Shown here in pieces: positions 7,832 to 16,776 of a stretch of DNA of 33,681 nt. Origin of the DNA: Candidatus Hecatellales archaeon B24 (GTDB taxonomy: Archaea > Thermoproteota > Bathyarchaeia > Hecatellales > Hecatellaceae); NCBI GenBank assembly GCA_001593855.1, contig LUCC01000003.1:1-33681 (forward strand), in the 5' to 3' direction. Each line of letters opens with the position of its first letter. Within the stretch, counting starts at the first letter, position 1. The notes beneath the pieces were generated by a model. That model ran no database searches. It saw only the letters and a program-made list of their open reading frames with translations, and was not told the origin of the DNA. Both the position numbers and the translations under genes were made by a program.

Positions 7832-9133
7832 TTAACATTCCAGTATTTCGCCTTTCAGATAGTATCGGGAGGCTTCCACGATTTTCACCTTGACATTTTC
7901 ACCAAGCCTCCCCCCGGGAATAGCTACAGGCTTGTAGGCATAGTTCCTTCCAATCAGGTTTCCCTTCCATCCTTCTTCGTCCACGAGAACCTCTCCCTCC
8001 CATCCAGTCCACTTCCTATTTCTTTCCAAAGCTAAGTTCCCGGCAAGCCCCGCCAGCACCCGGCTTCTCTCCTTGACAACCTGGGTTGGAAGCTTCTTCA
8101 TGCGGCTTGCAGGCGTTCTCGGCCTTGGATAAAATTTTGAAAGGTTAACGATGTCTGGCCTAACCTTCTCCAGCAGGTTTAGGGTTTGCCGGAAGTCTTC
8201 TTCTGTTTCCCCGGGGAAACCGCAGATGATGTCGGTTGCAAGCGTTACATCGGGAATCCTCCTTCGGAAAGCTGCGATTACGGTTTCGAAGTCTCGACTC
8301 GTGTAAAACCTGTTCATAAGCCTCAAAACCTTATCGCTTCCACTCTGAACTGGAACGTGGAGGAATTTGAAAATTTTCGGGTGGGTGAAGGCTTCAACCG
8401 TTCTTTCAAGTATGGGAAGCAGGTGATTGGGGTTCATCATTCCAACTCTGACTTTGAAATCCCCCTCAACTTCCACCACTCTTTCAAGCAGCTCCGCAAG
8501 GTTTGACCCTGCGTCCAGCCCGTAACAGGAGAGATCCTGGCTTGTAAGCCATATTTCTTTGGCTCCAGCCTTCACAGCCATCTCAACCTGTTTTAAGACT
8601 TCCTCAGGCCTGTAGCTTCTAAGCCTTCCTCTGGCAAACTTAACACAGCAAAAACTGCAGTTGCCAAGGCAGCCGTAGGCTGCGACGATAATACGCCTGA
8701 CAGGTGACAGGGCTCTAACAGGCATGTCAGGTTCAGGTTTAGGTTTAATTTTCAAGATTACGGGCTTTCCGCCTTTAACAACTCTGCTTACAGCTTCAAT
8801 GATTTCGTTGGTTGGAGCGGGGCCGACAACGCCGTCGAAGGAAACCTCTCTTTTAAGCCTTTCAAAGTTTATCAGGGGCAGGCATCCGGCTACTATCAGC
8901 TTCCTGTCTTTCGGAGTAGCCTTCAGCAGGCTTATCATCCTGTCCTCCGTGGGTCCCTTAACGGCGCAGGTGTTATAGATTAAAACGTCAGCCTCTTGAG
9001 GATTTGAAACCGTCTGAGCCCCCACAGTTTCTAAGCAACCTAGCATCCGCTCTCCATCCGCCATGTTGGCTGAGCATCCGAAGCTTTCCAAGTAAATCCT
9101 TACATCCTTCAGGTTTCCGGTGGAAGGCAACAT
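7832..9133 (-). CDS. tRNA-t6A37 methylthiotransferase (CDKAL1/e-MtaB type)
   Basis: 433 residues. It converts N6-threonylcarbamoyl-A37 of tRNA to its 2-methylthio derivative. Domain order is: UPF0004 domain with Cys20, Cys56 and Cys84 holding the auxiliary 4Fe-4S cluster; radical SAM domain with CLGNCSFC (Cys155, Cys159, Cys162); and a C-terminal TRAM domain (from WEGEVLVDE). This three-domain order and the CLGNCSFC motif match the archaeal/eukaryotic CDKAL1 branch rather than bacterial MiaB. It starts 23 bases after the aIF5B stop, so the two probably form one operon of decoding and initiation functions. Confidence 0.94.
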   Translation of the reverse strand: MLPSTGNLKDVRIYLESFGCSANMADGERMLGCLETVGAQTVSNPQEADVLIYNTCAVKGPTEDRMISLLKATPKDRKLIVAGCLPLINFERLKREVSFDGVVGPAPTNEIIEAVSRVVKGGKPVILKIKPKPEPDMPVRALSPVRRIIVAAYGCLGNCSFCCVKFARGRLRSYRPEEVLKQVEMAVKAGAKEIWLTSQDLSCYGLDAGSNLAELLERVVEVEGDFKVRVGMMNPNHLLPILERTVEAFTHPKIFKFLHVPVQSGSDKVLRLMNRFYTSRDFETVIAAFRRRIPDVTLATDIICGFPGETEEDFRQTLNLLEKVRPDIVNLSKFYPRPRTPASRMKKLPTQVVKERSRVLAGLAGNLALERNRKWTGWEGEVLVDEEGWKGNLIGRNYAYKPVAIPGGRLGENVKVKIVEASRYYLKGEILEC

Positions 9134-9156
9134 TGTCGCCCTTTAAATTTCAGCCC

Positions 9157-10938
9157 TTACACTCCGAGGCAGAAGTAGGGATTGATTTTACGTTTAACTT
9201 CCAAAAACTCTTTCAGGCATTCCTCTTCGTCAGGGGTTAGGGTGTCCCTGTAGTTGCGAAGCAGGTTGCGAACGTGGTTTTCAGGCATGTCAACGTATAG
9301 GGTTTCACCCTCCTTAACCTGCCTTCCCAAGGTTGGCTCTTTCATTGATATGGCAACCTGCATCCCCCGGACGGCTTCCCTGAGGCTTTCACCCCGCTCT
9401 TGGATTTGAACGATTCTGCCTGCGAAGGTGCCGTCCTCCTTGGTAAGCGGGTATCCAGGCCTGATTCTTCCAGCCTGAACCTCCACCCCACAGATGGCCG
9501 GCTTGCTTCTCCTGAAGAGGCAGCCGGGCAGAACCTTTACTTTTCCAGGCCTTATCAAAGCTTCAAGGGCTATGCGGGCCTCCTCCTCTTTAAGGCTTCT
9601 AACCCAGTCAAAGTATTCCTCCATAAGCCTGTAAATCACGTTTTCCCGGAAGATTTTCACTCCAGCCCTCAGGGCTTCATCTTGGGCGTCAGGCAGAACC
9701 TTAACGTTGAAGCCGAGGACGGCACCGTGAGATAGGTCTGACCTTTTAGCTACGGAGGCCTCCACTATATCCCTCTTAGAAATATCTCCTACGTCAGCCA
9801 TCCTAACGGCAATCTGGCTGGCTTTAAGCTCGCCCAGGATAGCTTCAAGCGACCCTAACGTGTCAGCCTTAACGACTACCCCAGCCTTGTCCGTGGAGAA
9901 CCTTACGCTTTCAACTTCCTCGCCGACCTTTGCCTTAACCTCTTCAAGCTGCTCTTCGCTGGCAGCCGTGTAAAGCGGGCTTCCCGCGATAACATCTTCA
10001 AGGTTTGGAGCTGCAATTTTAACGCCGGCAGCGGCTGAAACCTCCTTTAAAGACTTAAACTTCTCGGAGGGGTCTCTGATTTCATCTAGGGGCTTAGGCA
10101 CTAGGATGGCTCTAACCTTCGTTGTTACGGGGCCGTGTTTTCCCCCTACAACTATGGTGTCGCCTTCCCTTAGCACGCCGTCGTACAGGATTACGTTGAT
10201 GTTCACACCTAAGCCCGGGTCTTCCCTAACCTCCAGCACGGTTCCAGCAGTCCGCCTGGAAACTTCAAGCCTACGCTTCAAATACTGCTGGGTCAGCCCT
10301 ACAAGAATCGCGAGGAGGTCAGGCACTCCCTCCCCAGTCCTGGCGCTCACCGGAACTATGGCAACGGTTTTCCTGAAGTCTGCTACACGGTCATACCTGT
10401 CAGCGTTTATTCCATGCTGGGATAGGGAAGCTACGATCTCGTATACCTTCTCGTCTAGGATTCGAGCTACAGAGCGGTCTAGGGTTTTCAACCTCTCGAA
10501 GAAGCATAGGTCTGAAGGCTGCCTCCAGCCTGGAAGCAAATCCACCTTGTTAGCTGCCACTATGAACGGGGTTCTTCTGGCTTTCAGAATTTCCAGCGAC
10601 TCCACGGTTTGAGGCATAACTCCCTCGTTCACATCCACCACGAGGATGGCTATGTCGGCTACAGAGCCTCCCCTACGCCTGAGACTGGAGAAGGCAGCGT
10701 GGCCTGGAGTGTCAACGAAAAGCAGCCCCGGCACTTCTATTTTGAAGTTGAACTTTCTAAGCAGGCCCATGCACAGCTTTTCCAGGATTTTGGTGGGAAC
10801 ATAGCTGGCTCCTATATGCTGGGTTATAGCTCCAGGCTCTCTGACAGCGACAACCGTCCCCCTGACTTTATCCAGTAGAGTGGTCTTTCCATGGTCTACG
10901 TGGCCCAGCACTACAACTATAGGCTGCCTGATGGGCAT
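9157..10938 (-). CDS. infB: Translation initiation factor aIF5B
   Basis: 593 residues, normal for archaeal aIF5B without an intein. This GTPase promotes ribosomal subunit joining. G1 is GHVDHGKTT (residues 12-20), G3 is DTPGH (76-80) and G4 is NKVD (130-133). Domain II, the alpha/beta/alpha domain III and the C-terminal barrel plus helix that contacts the initiator tRNA acceptor end follow. ATG 10938 is the start. The gene is divergent from the membrane pyrophosphatase and followed by the methylthiotransferase. Confidence 0.97.
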   Translation of the reverse strand: MPIRQPIVVVLGHVDHGKTTLLDKVRGTVVAVREPGAITQHIGASYVPTKILEKLCMGLLRKFNFKIEVPGLLFVDTPGHAAFSSLRRRGGSVADIAILVVDVNEGVMPQTVESLEILKARRTPFIVAANKVDLLPGWRQPSDLCFFERLKTLDRSVARILDEKVYEIVASLSQHGINADRYDRVADFRKTVAIVPVSARTGEGVPDLLAILVGLTQQYLKRRLEVSRRTAGTVLEVREDPGLGVNINVILYDGVLREGDTIVVGGKHGPVTTKVRAILVPKPLDEIRDPSEKFKSLKEVSAAAGVKIAAPNLEDVIAGSPLYTAASEEQLEEVKAKVGEEVESVRFSTDKAGVVVKADTLGSLEAILGELKASQIAVRMADVGDISKRDIVEASVAKRSDLSHGAVLGFNVKVLPDAQDEALRAGVKIFRENVIYRLMEEYFDWVRSLKEEEARIALEALIRPGKVKVLPGCLFRRSKPAICGVEVQAGRIRPGYPLTKEDGTFAGRIVQIQERGESLREAVRGMQVAISMKEPTLGRQVKEGETLYVDMPENHVRNLLRNYRDTLTPDEEECLKEFLEVKRKINPYFCLGV

Positions 10939-11086
10939 TCCTGAAGCCTCACCGGGAGGTAGGGTATAATCACCATTAGGGAGGGAAACCGGAAAAGTTT
11001 AAGGTTTCCTTGGAAGGAAGGCTTAATAGGCTGAGAAAGCAGAAAATATCTTTCAGTTTGAAAGGTTCAGGCTGGGTGAGCTGAAA

Positions 11087-13195
11087 GTGTATTCCGCCTT
11101 GATGTTGCCCTTCATCGCGGTGGCAGCGGCTTTGGGGTTTGCAGGCTACCTGGTTTGGAGTATCCTGAAGGAGGAGGCAGGCTCAGGGGAGGTTATAACC
11201 ATCCATGAAGCCATAAAGGTTGCGGCGATGGCATACCTTAACCGCCAGTATAGGACGCTGCTGGCCTTCATGGTGGTGGTAGCCGTAATTCTAGGGGTAG
11301 CTGTTAAATGGCAGGTAGGCTTGTCCTTCATCGTTGGAGCCTGCTTTTCAGCTGCAGCAGGCTACATCGGCATGACCATAGCTGTTAGAGCTAACGCGAG
11401 AACGGCGACCGCAGCCAAACATGGCGTGGGGAAAGCCCTTCGAATAGCCTTTAAGGGAGGAGCGGTAACAGGGCTTCTAATGGTTGCCTTAGCCCTCCTA
11501 GGGCTTTCAGTATTCTTCCTGCTGTGGCAGGACCCCATTCTCTTCGCTGGGTTCGGCTTCGGAGGAAGCATTGTCGCCTTGTTTGCCAGGATTGGAGGGG
11601 GAATCTACACGAAGTCGGCTGACGTTGGAGCCGACCTGGTTGGAAAAGTTGAAGCTGGAATCCCTGAGGACGACCCACGTAATCCAGCTGTGATAGCAGA
11701 CTTCGTGGGAGACAACGTGGGAGACGACGCGGGGATGGCTGCAGACCTCTTCGAAACCTACGCTGTAACCATGATTGGAGCTATGCTGCTGGCGGTTATC
11801 CCGACGGTTCCAGCCTTCAAAGTTGTGGAGGGAGGAGCAGCCGTATACCACTGGGGTAAGCTTATTTACCCGCTGCTGCTGGGAGCTATAGCGCTTCTGG
11901 CAACCATCGTTGGAACCTTCGCTGTTAGGGCTGGAGGGAAAACCAAGCCTTCCACAGCCATCCTTCAAGGCATACTTGTCACCTCGGTAATCTCTGTTAT
12001 AGGCTTCTACTTCCTGACGGTCTGGCTTAGCCTTCCCATGGGAGTCTTCTACGCGTCCATTGTAGGCGTGGTGGTCACCGTTCTCCTCGCCGTGATAAAC
12101 AACTACTATACTTCCTATGCTTACAGGCCTACGAAAAGTATTTCAGAAGCCTCCCAGGCAGGTCCTGCTGTAAACCTGATTACGGGGCTTTCCATAGGGC
12201 TTGAAAGCTCAGCCCTCCCTGTAGCCGTCATAGCCTCAAGCATTCCCATAGCCTACTTCGCAGCTGGAGGAGCATTAAGCATAATAGACGGCTTCTACGG
12301 GGTTGCCGTAGCCGTTATGGCTATGCTTTCCATAGCCGGAATAATCGTTTCGGTGGACGCTTTCGGGCCTATAGTCGACAACGCCAACGGCATCGCAGAG
12401 ATGGCTGGGCTTGGAGAAGACGTTAGGGAAGGTTTAGACCCGCTGGACGCCCTTGGAAACACTACTAAGTCGCTTACCAAGGCTTTCGCCATAGGCTCCG
12501 CTGGGCTTGCAGCCTTATCGCTGCTCTTCGCCTACCTGGTTGAAGTGGTGAGAGGTTTAATAGAGCTTAACCCTCAAGCCTACTCGAACCTGAACTTCCA
12601 GCAGGCGTTGATGGAGCTCACCGGGAAGGTTACCCTTATGAGCCCGAAGGTTATCCTAGGCCTCTTCGTAGGCGGAGTTCTCGTGTTCCTTTTCGCATCC
12701 CTCTGCATGAGAGGTGTGGCCAAGGGAGCCTTCAGCATGGTAAGCGAAGTTAGAAGACAGTTCAGAGAGATAAAAGGCCTCATGGAGGGGAAAGCCAAAC
12801 CTGACTACGCCCGCTGCGTTGACATCAGCGTTAGAACTGCGCTGAAAAGCATGGCTCTCCCAGGCATCATCGTTATAGTTCCACCGGTAATCATAGGCTT
12901 CGTGGTAGGCTGGGAAGCCCTGGCAGGACTTCTCATCGGAACCACGGTTACAGGACTTGCCACAGCCATTTTCATGGCAACCGGCGGGGCAGCCTGGGAC
13001 AACGCTAAAAAATTCATCGAGCTTGGGAACTACGGTGGGAAAGGCTCGCCAGCCCACTCCGCCGCCGTGGTAGGAGACACCGTGGGAGACCCGTGCAAGG
13101 ACACCGCCGGCCCCGCCATAAACCCCATGATAAAGGCTGTGAACATGCTCTCGGTAATCCTAGCCCCACTATTCCTGCTGATAATGCTGGCCTAA
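11087..13195 (+). CDS. hppA: Membrane-bound pyrophosphatase, K+-independent H+-pumping type
   Basis: 702 residues and about 16 transmembrane helices. It couples PPi hydrolysis to ion pumping across the cytoplasmic membrane. PPi/Mg-binding motifs are visible: KSADVGADLVGKVE (near residue 180) and the DNVGDDAGM loop, plus the second acidic cluster VGDTVGDPCKDTAGPA near the C-terminus. The potassium-dependence site reads GNTTKSLT with Lys461 and Thr464. K+-independent H+ pumps carry Lys/Thr here, while K+-dependent ones carry Ala/Gly. The start is GTG 11087, 6 bases after GGTGAG. It is monocistronic and divergent from aIF5B. Confidence 0.95.
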   Translation: MYSALMLPFIAVAAALGFAGYLVWSILKEEAGSGEVITIHEAIKVAAMAYLNRQYRTLLAFMVVVAVILGVAVKWQVGLSFIVGACFSAAAGYIGMTIAVRANARTATAAKHGVGKALRIAFKGGAVTGLLMVALALLGLSVFFLLWQDPILFAGFGFGGSIVALFARIGGGIYTKSADVGADLVGKVEAGIPEDDPRNPAVIADFVGDNVGDDAGMAADLFETYAVTMIGAMLLAVIPTVPAFKVVEGGAAVYHWGKLIYPLLLGAIALLATIVGTFAVRAGGKTKPSTAILQGILVTSVISVIGFYFLTVWLSLPMGVFYASIVGVVVTVLLAVINNYYTSYAYRPTKSISEASQAGPAVNLITGLSIGLESSALPVAVIASSIPIAYFAAGGALSIIDGFYGVAVAVMAMLSIAGIIVSVDAFGPIVDNANGIAEMAGLGEDVREGLDPLDALGNTTKSLTKAFAIGSAGLAALSLLFAYLVEVVRGLIELNPQAYSNLNFQQALMELTGKVTLMSPKVILGLFVGGVLVFLFASLCMRGVAKGAFSMVSEVRRQFREIKGLMEGKAKPDYARCVDISVRTALKSMALPGIIVIVPPVIIGFVVGWEALAGLLIGTTVTGLATAIFMATGGAAWDNAKKFIELGNYGGKGSPAHSAAVVGDTVGDPCKDTAGPAINPMIKAVNMLSVILAPLFLLIMLA

Positions 13196-13210
13196 CTACT
13201 GAAAGCCGGG

Positions 13211-14023
13211 CTACCCTTCCAGCAGCCTCTCCACTTCCTTTACTATTTTCGGCAGAATTTCCCCTGTTTTTCCTAGAAGCGAGCAGTCGGCTATGGTGTT
13301 GGTTAGCTGGGTGGGGCTGAGGTTTACTTCTATTATTTTAGCTGGCTTGCTTTTCTGGACAGGTTCTAGGCCGGGAAAGTTCATAGGCGACCTTCCGAAC
13401 TTTGCGATGTAGGGTAGCTCTGCTGCCGGGTAGACAGAAGCCGAAGTGCCTGCCACCAGCATTAAGTCGCATTTCAAGGCTTCAGAGTGGGCTTTTGACA
13501 GGGCTTCGAAGGGGATAGGCTCCTCAAACATGACCACGTTAGGCTTTAGAAGCCCCCCGCACCCGCATTTGGGCGGTATTTCACCGGATTTAACCCTGGC
13601 TTCAACACCTGCCATGGGGTAGAGGCTTCCGCAGCGTAGACATTTCGCCTGGCTTAGGCTTCCATGAAACTCCACGACGTTTCGGCTTCCAGCCTTCTGG
13701 TGAAGGCCGTCCACGTTCTGCGTTATAACACATTTCAGCCTTCCAACCTCTTCAAGCCTGGCCAGAGCGTAATGGGAAGGATTAGGCTTAGCCTCGCCTA
13801 GCCCCGCGAAGATTTCCAGGTGGCGCTTCCAGTAGCGGGCTGGGTTCTCCATGAAGCTGCTGAAGGTGAACTCGTCGGGATCGTATTTCCTCCATAATCC
13901 TTGAGGACCTCTGAAGTCTGGTATTCCGCTTTCCGTTGAAACCCCTGCCCCTGTTAAGGCTATGGGCCACCTAGCTTCCGCCAGAAGCCCAGCAGCCTTT
14001 TTCACAAGCTCTTCTAAGCCCAT
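13211..14023 (-). CDS. Sir2-family NAD-dependent protein deacylase
   Basis: 270 residues, about 20 longer than a minimal sirtuin. It carries the NAD-binding GAGVS (residues 25-29) and GIPDFRG motifs, TQNVDGLH (101-108), catalytic His120 in EFHGS, and a zinc site of Cys128, Cys131, Cys153 and Cys155 (C-x2-C and C-x-C). Archaeal Sir2 enzymes deacylate chromatin protein Alba and other lysine-modified proteins. Extra residues form a Pro-rich insert (around GRSPMNFPG) late in the Rossmann domain. Its ATG directly follows the TAA of the LOR/SDH gene with no spacer, so the two are cotranscribed. Confidence 0.94.
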   Translation of the reverse strand: MGLEELVKKAAGLLAEARWPIALTGAGVSTESGIPDFRGPQGLWRKYDPDEFTFSSFMENPARYWKRHLEIFAGLGEAKPNPSHYALARLEEVGRLKCVITQNVDGLHQKAGSRNVVEFHGSLSQAKCLRCGSLYPMAGVEARVKSGEIPPKCGCGGLLKPNVVMFEEPIPFEALSKAHSEALKCDLMLVAGTSASVYPAAELPYIAKFGRSPMNFPGLEPVQKSKPAKIIEVNLSPTQLTNTIADCSLLGKTGEILPKIVKEVERLLEG

Positions 14024-15316
14024 TTACTCACTCTTCCCTGAGGCTTCTCTCAGCCCTAGAAGTTCTTGGGCTAGGAGAGGCAGAAAGGTTCCTACGTCTG
14101 AAATCACACCCACAGCCTGGCTTGACCCTCTGTCAAGAAGCTTGGTGACGGCGGAGGGATTTATGTCCACGCATACAAGCTTGACGGTGGAGGGAAGCAT
14201 GTTTCCCACGGCAATGGAGTGGAGGGCGGTGGCTAGCATGAGAACCATGGAGGCATCCTTTAAGGCTTCCCTGTACCTGCGTTGAGCTTCCACCATGTCT
14301 GTTACCACTTCTGGGAGGGGGCCATCATCCCTTATGGACCCGGCTAAAATGAAGGGCACCCCACACCTGATGCACTCATACATTATTCCACTCTTCAAAA
14401 TCTTCTTTTCCACGGCAGACCTGAGCCCGCCAGCCTTGAAAACCTCGTTTATGGCTACAAGATGGTTTCGATGGCCTCTGATGGATGGAACCCCATCCTT
14501 TAGGGATATTCCCAGCGAGGTTCCTAGGAGAGCTGCCTCCACGTCGTGGACTGCTAGGGCGTTGCCTGCCAGAAGCACGTCTACGAAGCCTTCCCGTATT
14601 AGGGTGGCTAGGGCTTCAGCAGCCCCAGTATGCACCACAGCAGGCCCGGCTACCACTACAACCTTTCCTCCTGAACGTTTCACCTGGTAGAGGTCTCGGG
14701 CTATCTGTCGGATGATGGTGGTGGCAGGCTTCTCGCTGGAAGCCTCGCTGACCATGAACCTGAAGATTCCTGTGCTCTCCCTCGGCCTTTCAGGAGGCTT
14801 AACCCTTACGCCTTCCTCTCCGACGACTATGAGGTCTCCTTTCTTCACGTCTCGAAGAGGCTTACAGTAGGCTCTGCCAGCCTCCGGGTCTACCACCACA
14901 ACCTTATCCATCATGACGTTTTCAACTTCAATCCATTTTCCACCATAGCGGATGTAGGTTGGGTTGTTGGTGGTAGAGTAGAAGTCGTCAGGAAGCACGG
15001 AGTCGGCTGGAGCAGGCTTAACCGTGGCCTCCTTAACCTCTAAGGGCACAGCCCCCAGCAGGTAGATTTCCCTTAGAATCTGGTCTAAATGCTCCGGGCT
15101 GTACCCTTTAACCAGCATGCGAATATAGCTTGTATCGGTTTTACGCCTGCCAACCCTGAACTCTAAAACCTCGAAGTCTCCTCCAAGCTCCATAATTCTA
15201 TCCCATATTTTAGGCAGAATCATGGAGTCTATGAGGTGGCCTTCAGCTTCCACCTCACGGCTGGCTGCAGACGTAGAGGTTGAAGGCTTAACTTTAAACT
15301 CGGCCATCCACACCAT
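14024..15316 (-). CDS. TIGR00300 LOR/SDH family protein (ornithine cyclodeaminase-like)
   Basis: 430 residues, full length for the archaeal family historically named for similarity to lysine-oxoglutarate reductase/saccharopine dehydrogenase. The related C-terminal domain of cyanobacterial ArgZ/AgrE has ornithine cyclodeaminase activity, which is a possible role here. The N-terminal ~110 residues are the small family-specific domain; the C-terminal half carries Rossmann-type strands (KVVVVAGPAVVH; VCVDINPSAVTKLLDRG). The cysteine-containing YECIRCGVP segment follows. The start is ATG 15316 or ATG 15307. It is between the radical SAM gene (11-base gap) and Sir2 (abutting). Confidence 0.85.
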   Translation of the reverse strand: MVWMAEFKVKPSTSTSAASREVEAEGHLIDSMILPKIWDRIMELGGDFEVLEFRVGRRKTDTSYIRMLVKGYSPEHLDQILREIYLLGAVPLEVKEATVKPAPADSVLPDDFYSTTNNPTYIRYGGKWIEVENVMMDKVVVVDPEAGRAYCKPLRDVKKGDLIVVGEEGVRVKPPERPRESTGIFRFMVSEASSEKPATTIIRQIARDLYQVKRSGGKVVVVAGPAVVHTGAAEALATLIREGFVDVLLAGNALAVHDVEAALLGTSLGISLKDGVPSIRGHRNHLVAINEVFKAGGLRSAVEKKILKSGIMYECIRCGVPFILAGSIRDDGPLPEVVTDMVEAQRRYREALKDASMVLMLATALHSIAVGNMLPSTVKLVCVDINPSAVTKLLDRGSSQAVGVISDVGTFLPLLAQELLGLREASGKSE

Positions 15317-15327
15317 ACTCCAACGGT

Positions 15328-16731
15328 TTACTGGAAGCCTAGCTTGGATTTAAAGTACTGCCAAAAGTATTTACCCATAACGTTTACGAGCAGCTCCTTA
15401 GCGTACCCCCTGCGGATGTAACGCCATATAACATGAGGTTGAAGGTAGAAGTCGAAGTAGGCCTTTTTAATAAGCTTCCTAAGCCTCTCCTCTGAAAGCT
15501 CCTCAGTCCGCATAACAGGCTTCAAAACCGTGTACTTAGTCCAGTCCTCGGTTAAAAGTAAACCCTCCTCTTTGGCAACCCTGTAAAGCTCCGTTCCCGG
15601 GAAGGGGGTGGCCAGAGAGAACTGGACGAAGTCGGGGTCAAGCTTCTTAGCAAACCTGATGGTTTCCATGGCTTCCTCCCAGGTTTCACCTGGAATGCCG
15701 AGGACGAAGGAGGCTACCACTTGGAGGCCTGCCTCCTTAGCCAGCTTCACCGCCCTAACCGACTGCTCCACTTTTATGCCTTTCCTCATGAGGTTTAGAA
15801 CCCGCTGAACCCCTGATTCAACTCCAAGGTAGACCATGACGCAGCCAGCGTCACGGATTTCCTTGAAAATCTCGCCGTCAACCGTGTCAACGCGAGCTGA
15901 GCAGACCCATAGAACATCTAGCCCTCTCTCTTTAAGCTCCCTGCAGATTTCTTTAACCCGCTTCTTGTCGAAGATGAAAAGGTCGTCGACGAACTCTACA
16001 TGGTTAGACTTGTACTGTTCGATGAATTCTTCCACTTCGTCAACCACGTTCTTTGGGCTTCTAGCCCTGAACCTTTTGCCGAAGATTAGGGATGAGGAGC
16101 AGAAGGTGCAGTTGAAGGGGCAGCCCCTGCTGGTAAAAACTAAGCCTAATGTTTCATGTTTCCCGAAGACCTTGTAGCGTTCCATGGGTAGCAGGTGGCG
16201 TGCTGGAAAGGGAAGCTCGTCTAGGTTCTCTATAAGCGGCCTGGGCTCCGAGTATTTAAGGCTTCCATTCTCCCGGTAGATTACGCCTTTAACCTCTCTC
16301 AGGTTTCCGTTTTCCTCCCAGGTTTTCACTAGGTCCAGCAGCGTGTATTCGCCTTCGCCTATTACGCCTATTTGGATGGAGGGCTCAGCCTTCATGGTTT
16401 CCTCGGGGAGAAAGGTTATGTGGGGACCTCCCATAATGACTAGAGCTTCTGGAGCGGCTTCCTTAACCATCTGAGCTGTTTTAAGGGCGCTGGGAGCCAC
16501 AGCCGTCGTGGCGGTTACACCTACAATGTCAGGTTTACGCCTTTCAACTTCGGCGGGAATTTTCTCGTAGGTCAGCTGGAAGGCTGGAGCGTCCAATATT
16601 TCAACCTTGTAGCCATGCTGCTCTAAAACCGCAGCTAGGTAGGCTAAGCCCATGGAGGGGGCTACCATTTCAGCTGTTGAGTAAAGCTCTACTTCAGGCG
16701 GGATGGGGGGCTGAACCAGAAGAATCCTCAA
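15328..16731 (-). CDS. B12-binding-domain radical SAM protein
   Basis: 467 residues. The first ~150 residues are a Rossmann-like cobalamin-binding domain (ILLVQPP; VGVTATTAVAPSALKTA; IMGGPH; GEGEYTLLDL), without the DxHxxG lower-ligand motif: the corresponding stretch reads LDAPAF. The radical SAM core follows with CPFNCTFC (Cys204, Cys208, Cys211), then the SAM-binding glycine-rich strand and a C-terminal helical tail (~100 residues, WRYIRRGYAKEL). Members of this class methylate or rearrange lipids, cofactors or natural products; substrate is not evident here. The start is TTG 16731 with GGGAG upstream. It lies between the rhomboid and LOR/SDH genes. Confidence 0.88.
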   Translation of the reverse strand: MRILLVQPPIPPEVELYSTAEMVAPSMGLAYLAAVLEQHGYKVEILDAPAFQLTYEKIPAEVERRKPDIVGVTATTAVAPSALKTAQMVKEAAPEALVIMGGPHITFLPEETMKAEPSIQIGVIGEGEYTLLDLVKTWEENGNLREVKGVIYRENGSLKYSEPRPLIENLDELPFPARHLLPMERYKVFGKHETLGLVFTSRGCPFNCTFCSSSLIFGKRFRARSPKNVVDEVEEFIEQYKSNHVEFVDDLFIFDKKRVKEICRELKERGLDVLWVCSARVDTVDGEIFKEIRDAGCVMVYLGVESGVQRVLNLMRKGIKVEQSVRAVKLAKEAGLQVVASFVLGIPGETWEEAMETIRFAKKLDPDFVQFSLATPFPGTELYRVAKEEGLLLTEDWTKYTVLKPVMRTEELSEERLRKLIKKAYFDFYLQPHVIWRYIRRGYAKELLVNVMGKYFWQYFKSKLGFQ

Positions 16732-16776
16732 GCCTTATTCTCCCAGCTGACTTAAGATATCAGCTTCTCATAAAAA

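Noticed and set aside
7760..8035. A plus-strand open frame opposite the methylthiotransferase
   Set aside because: It lies mostly across the end of the TRAM domain coding sequence and has low-complexity, unrecognisable translation; the minus-strand gene explains the frame.
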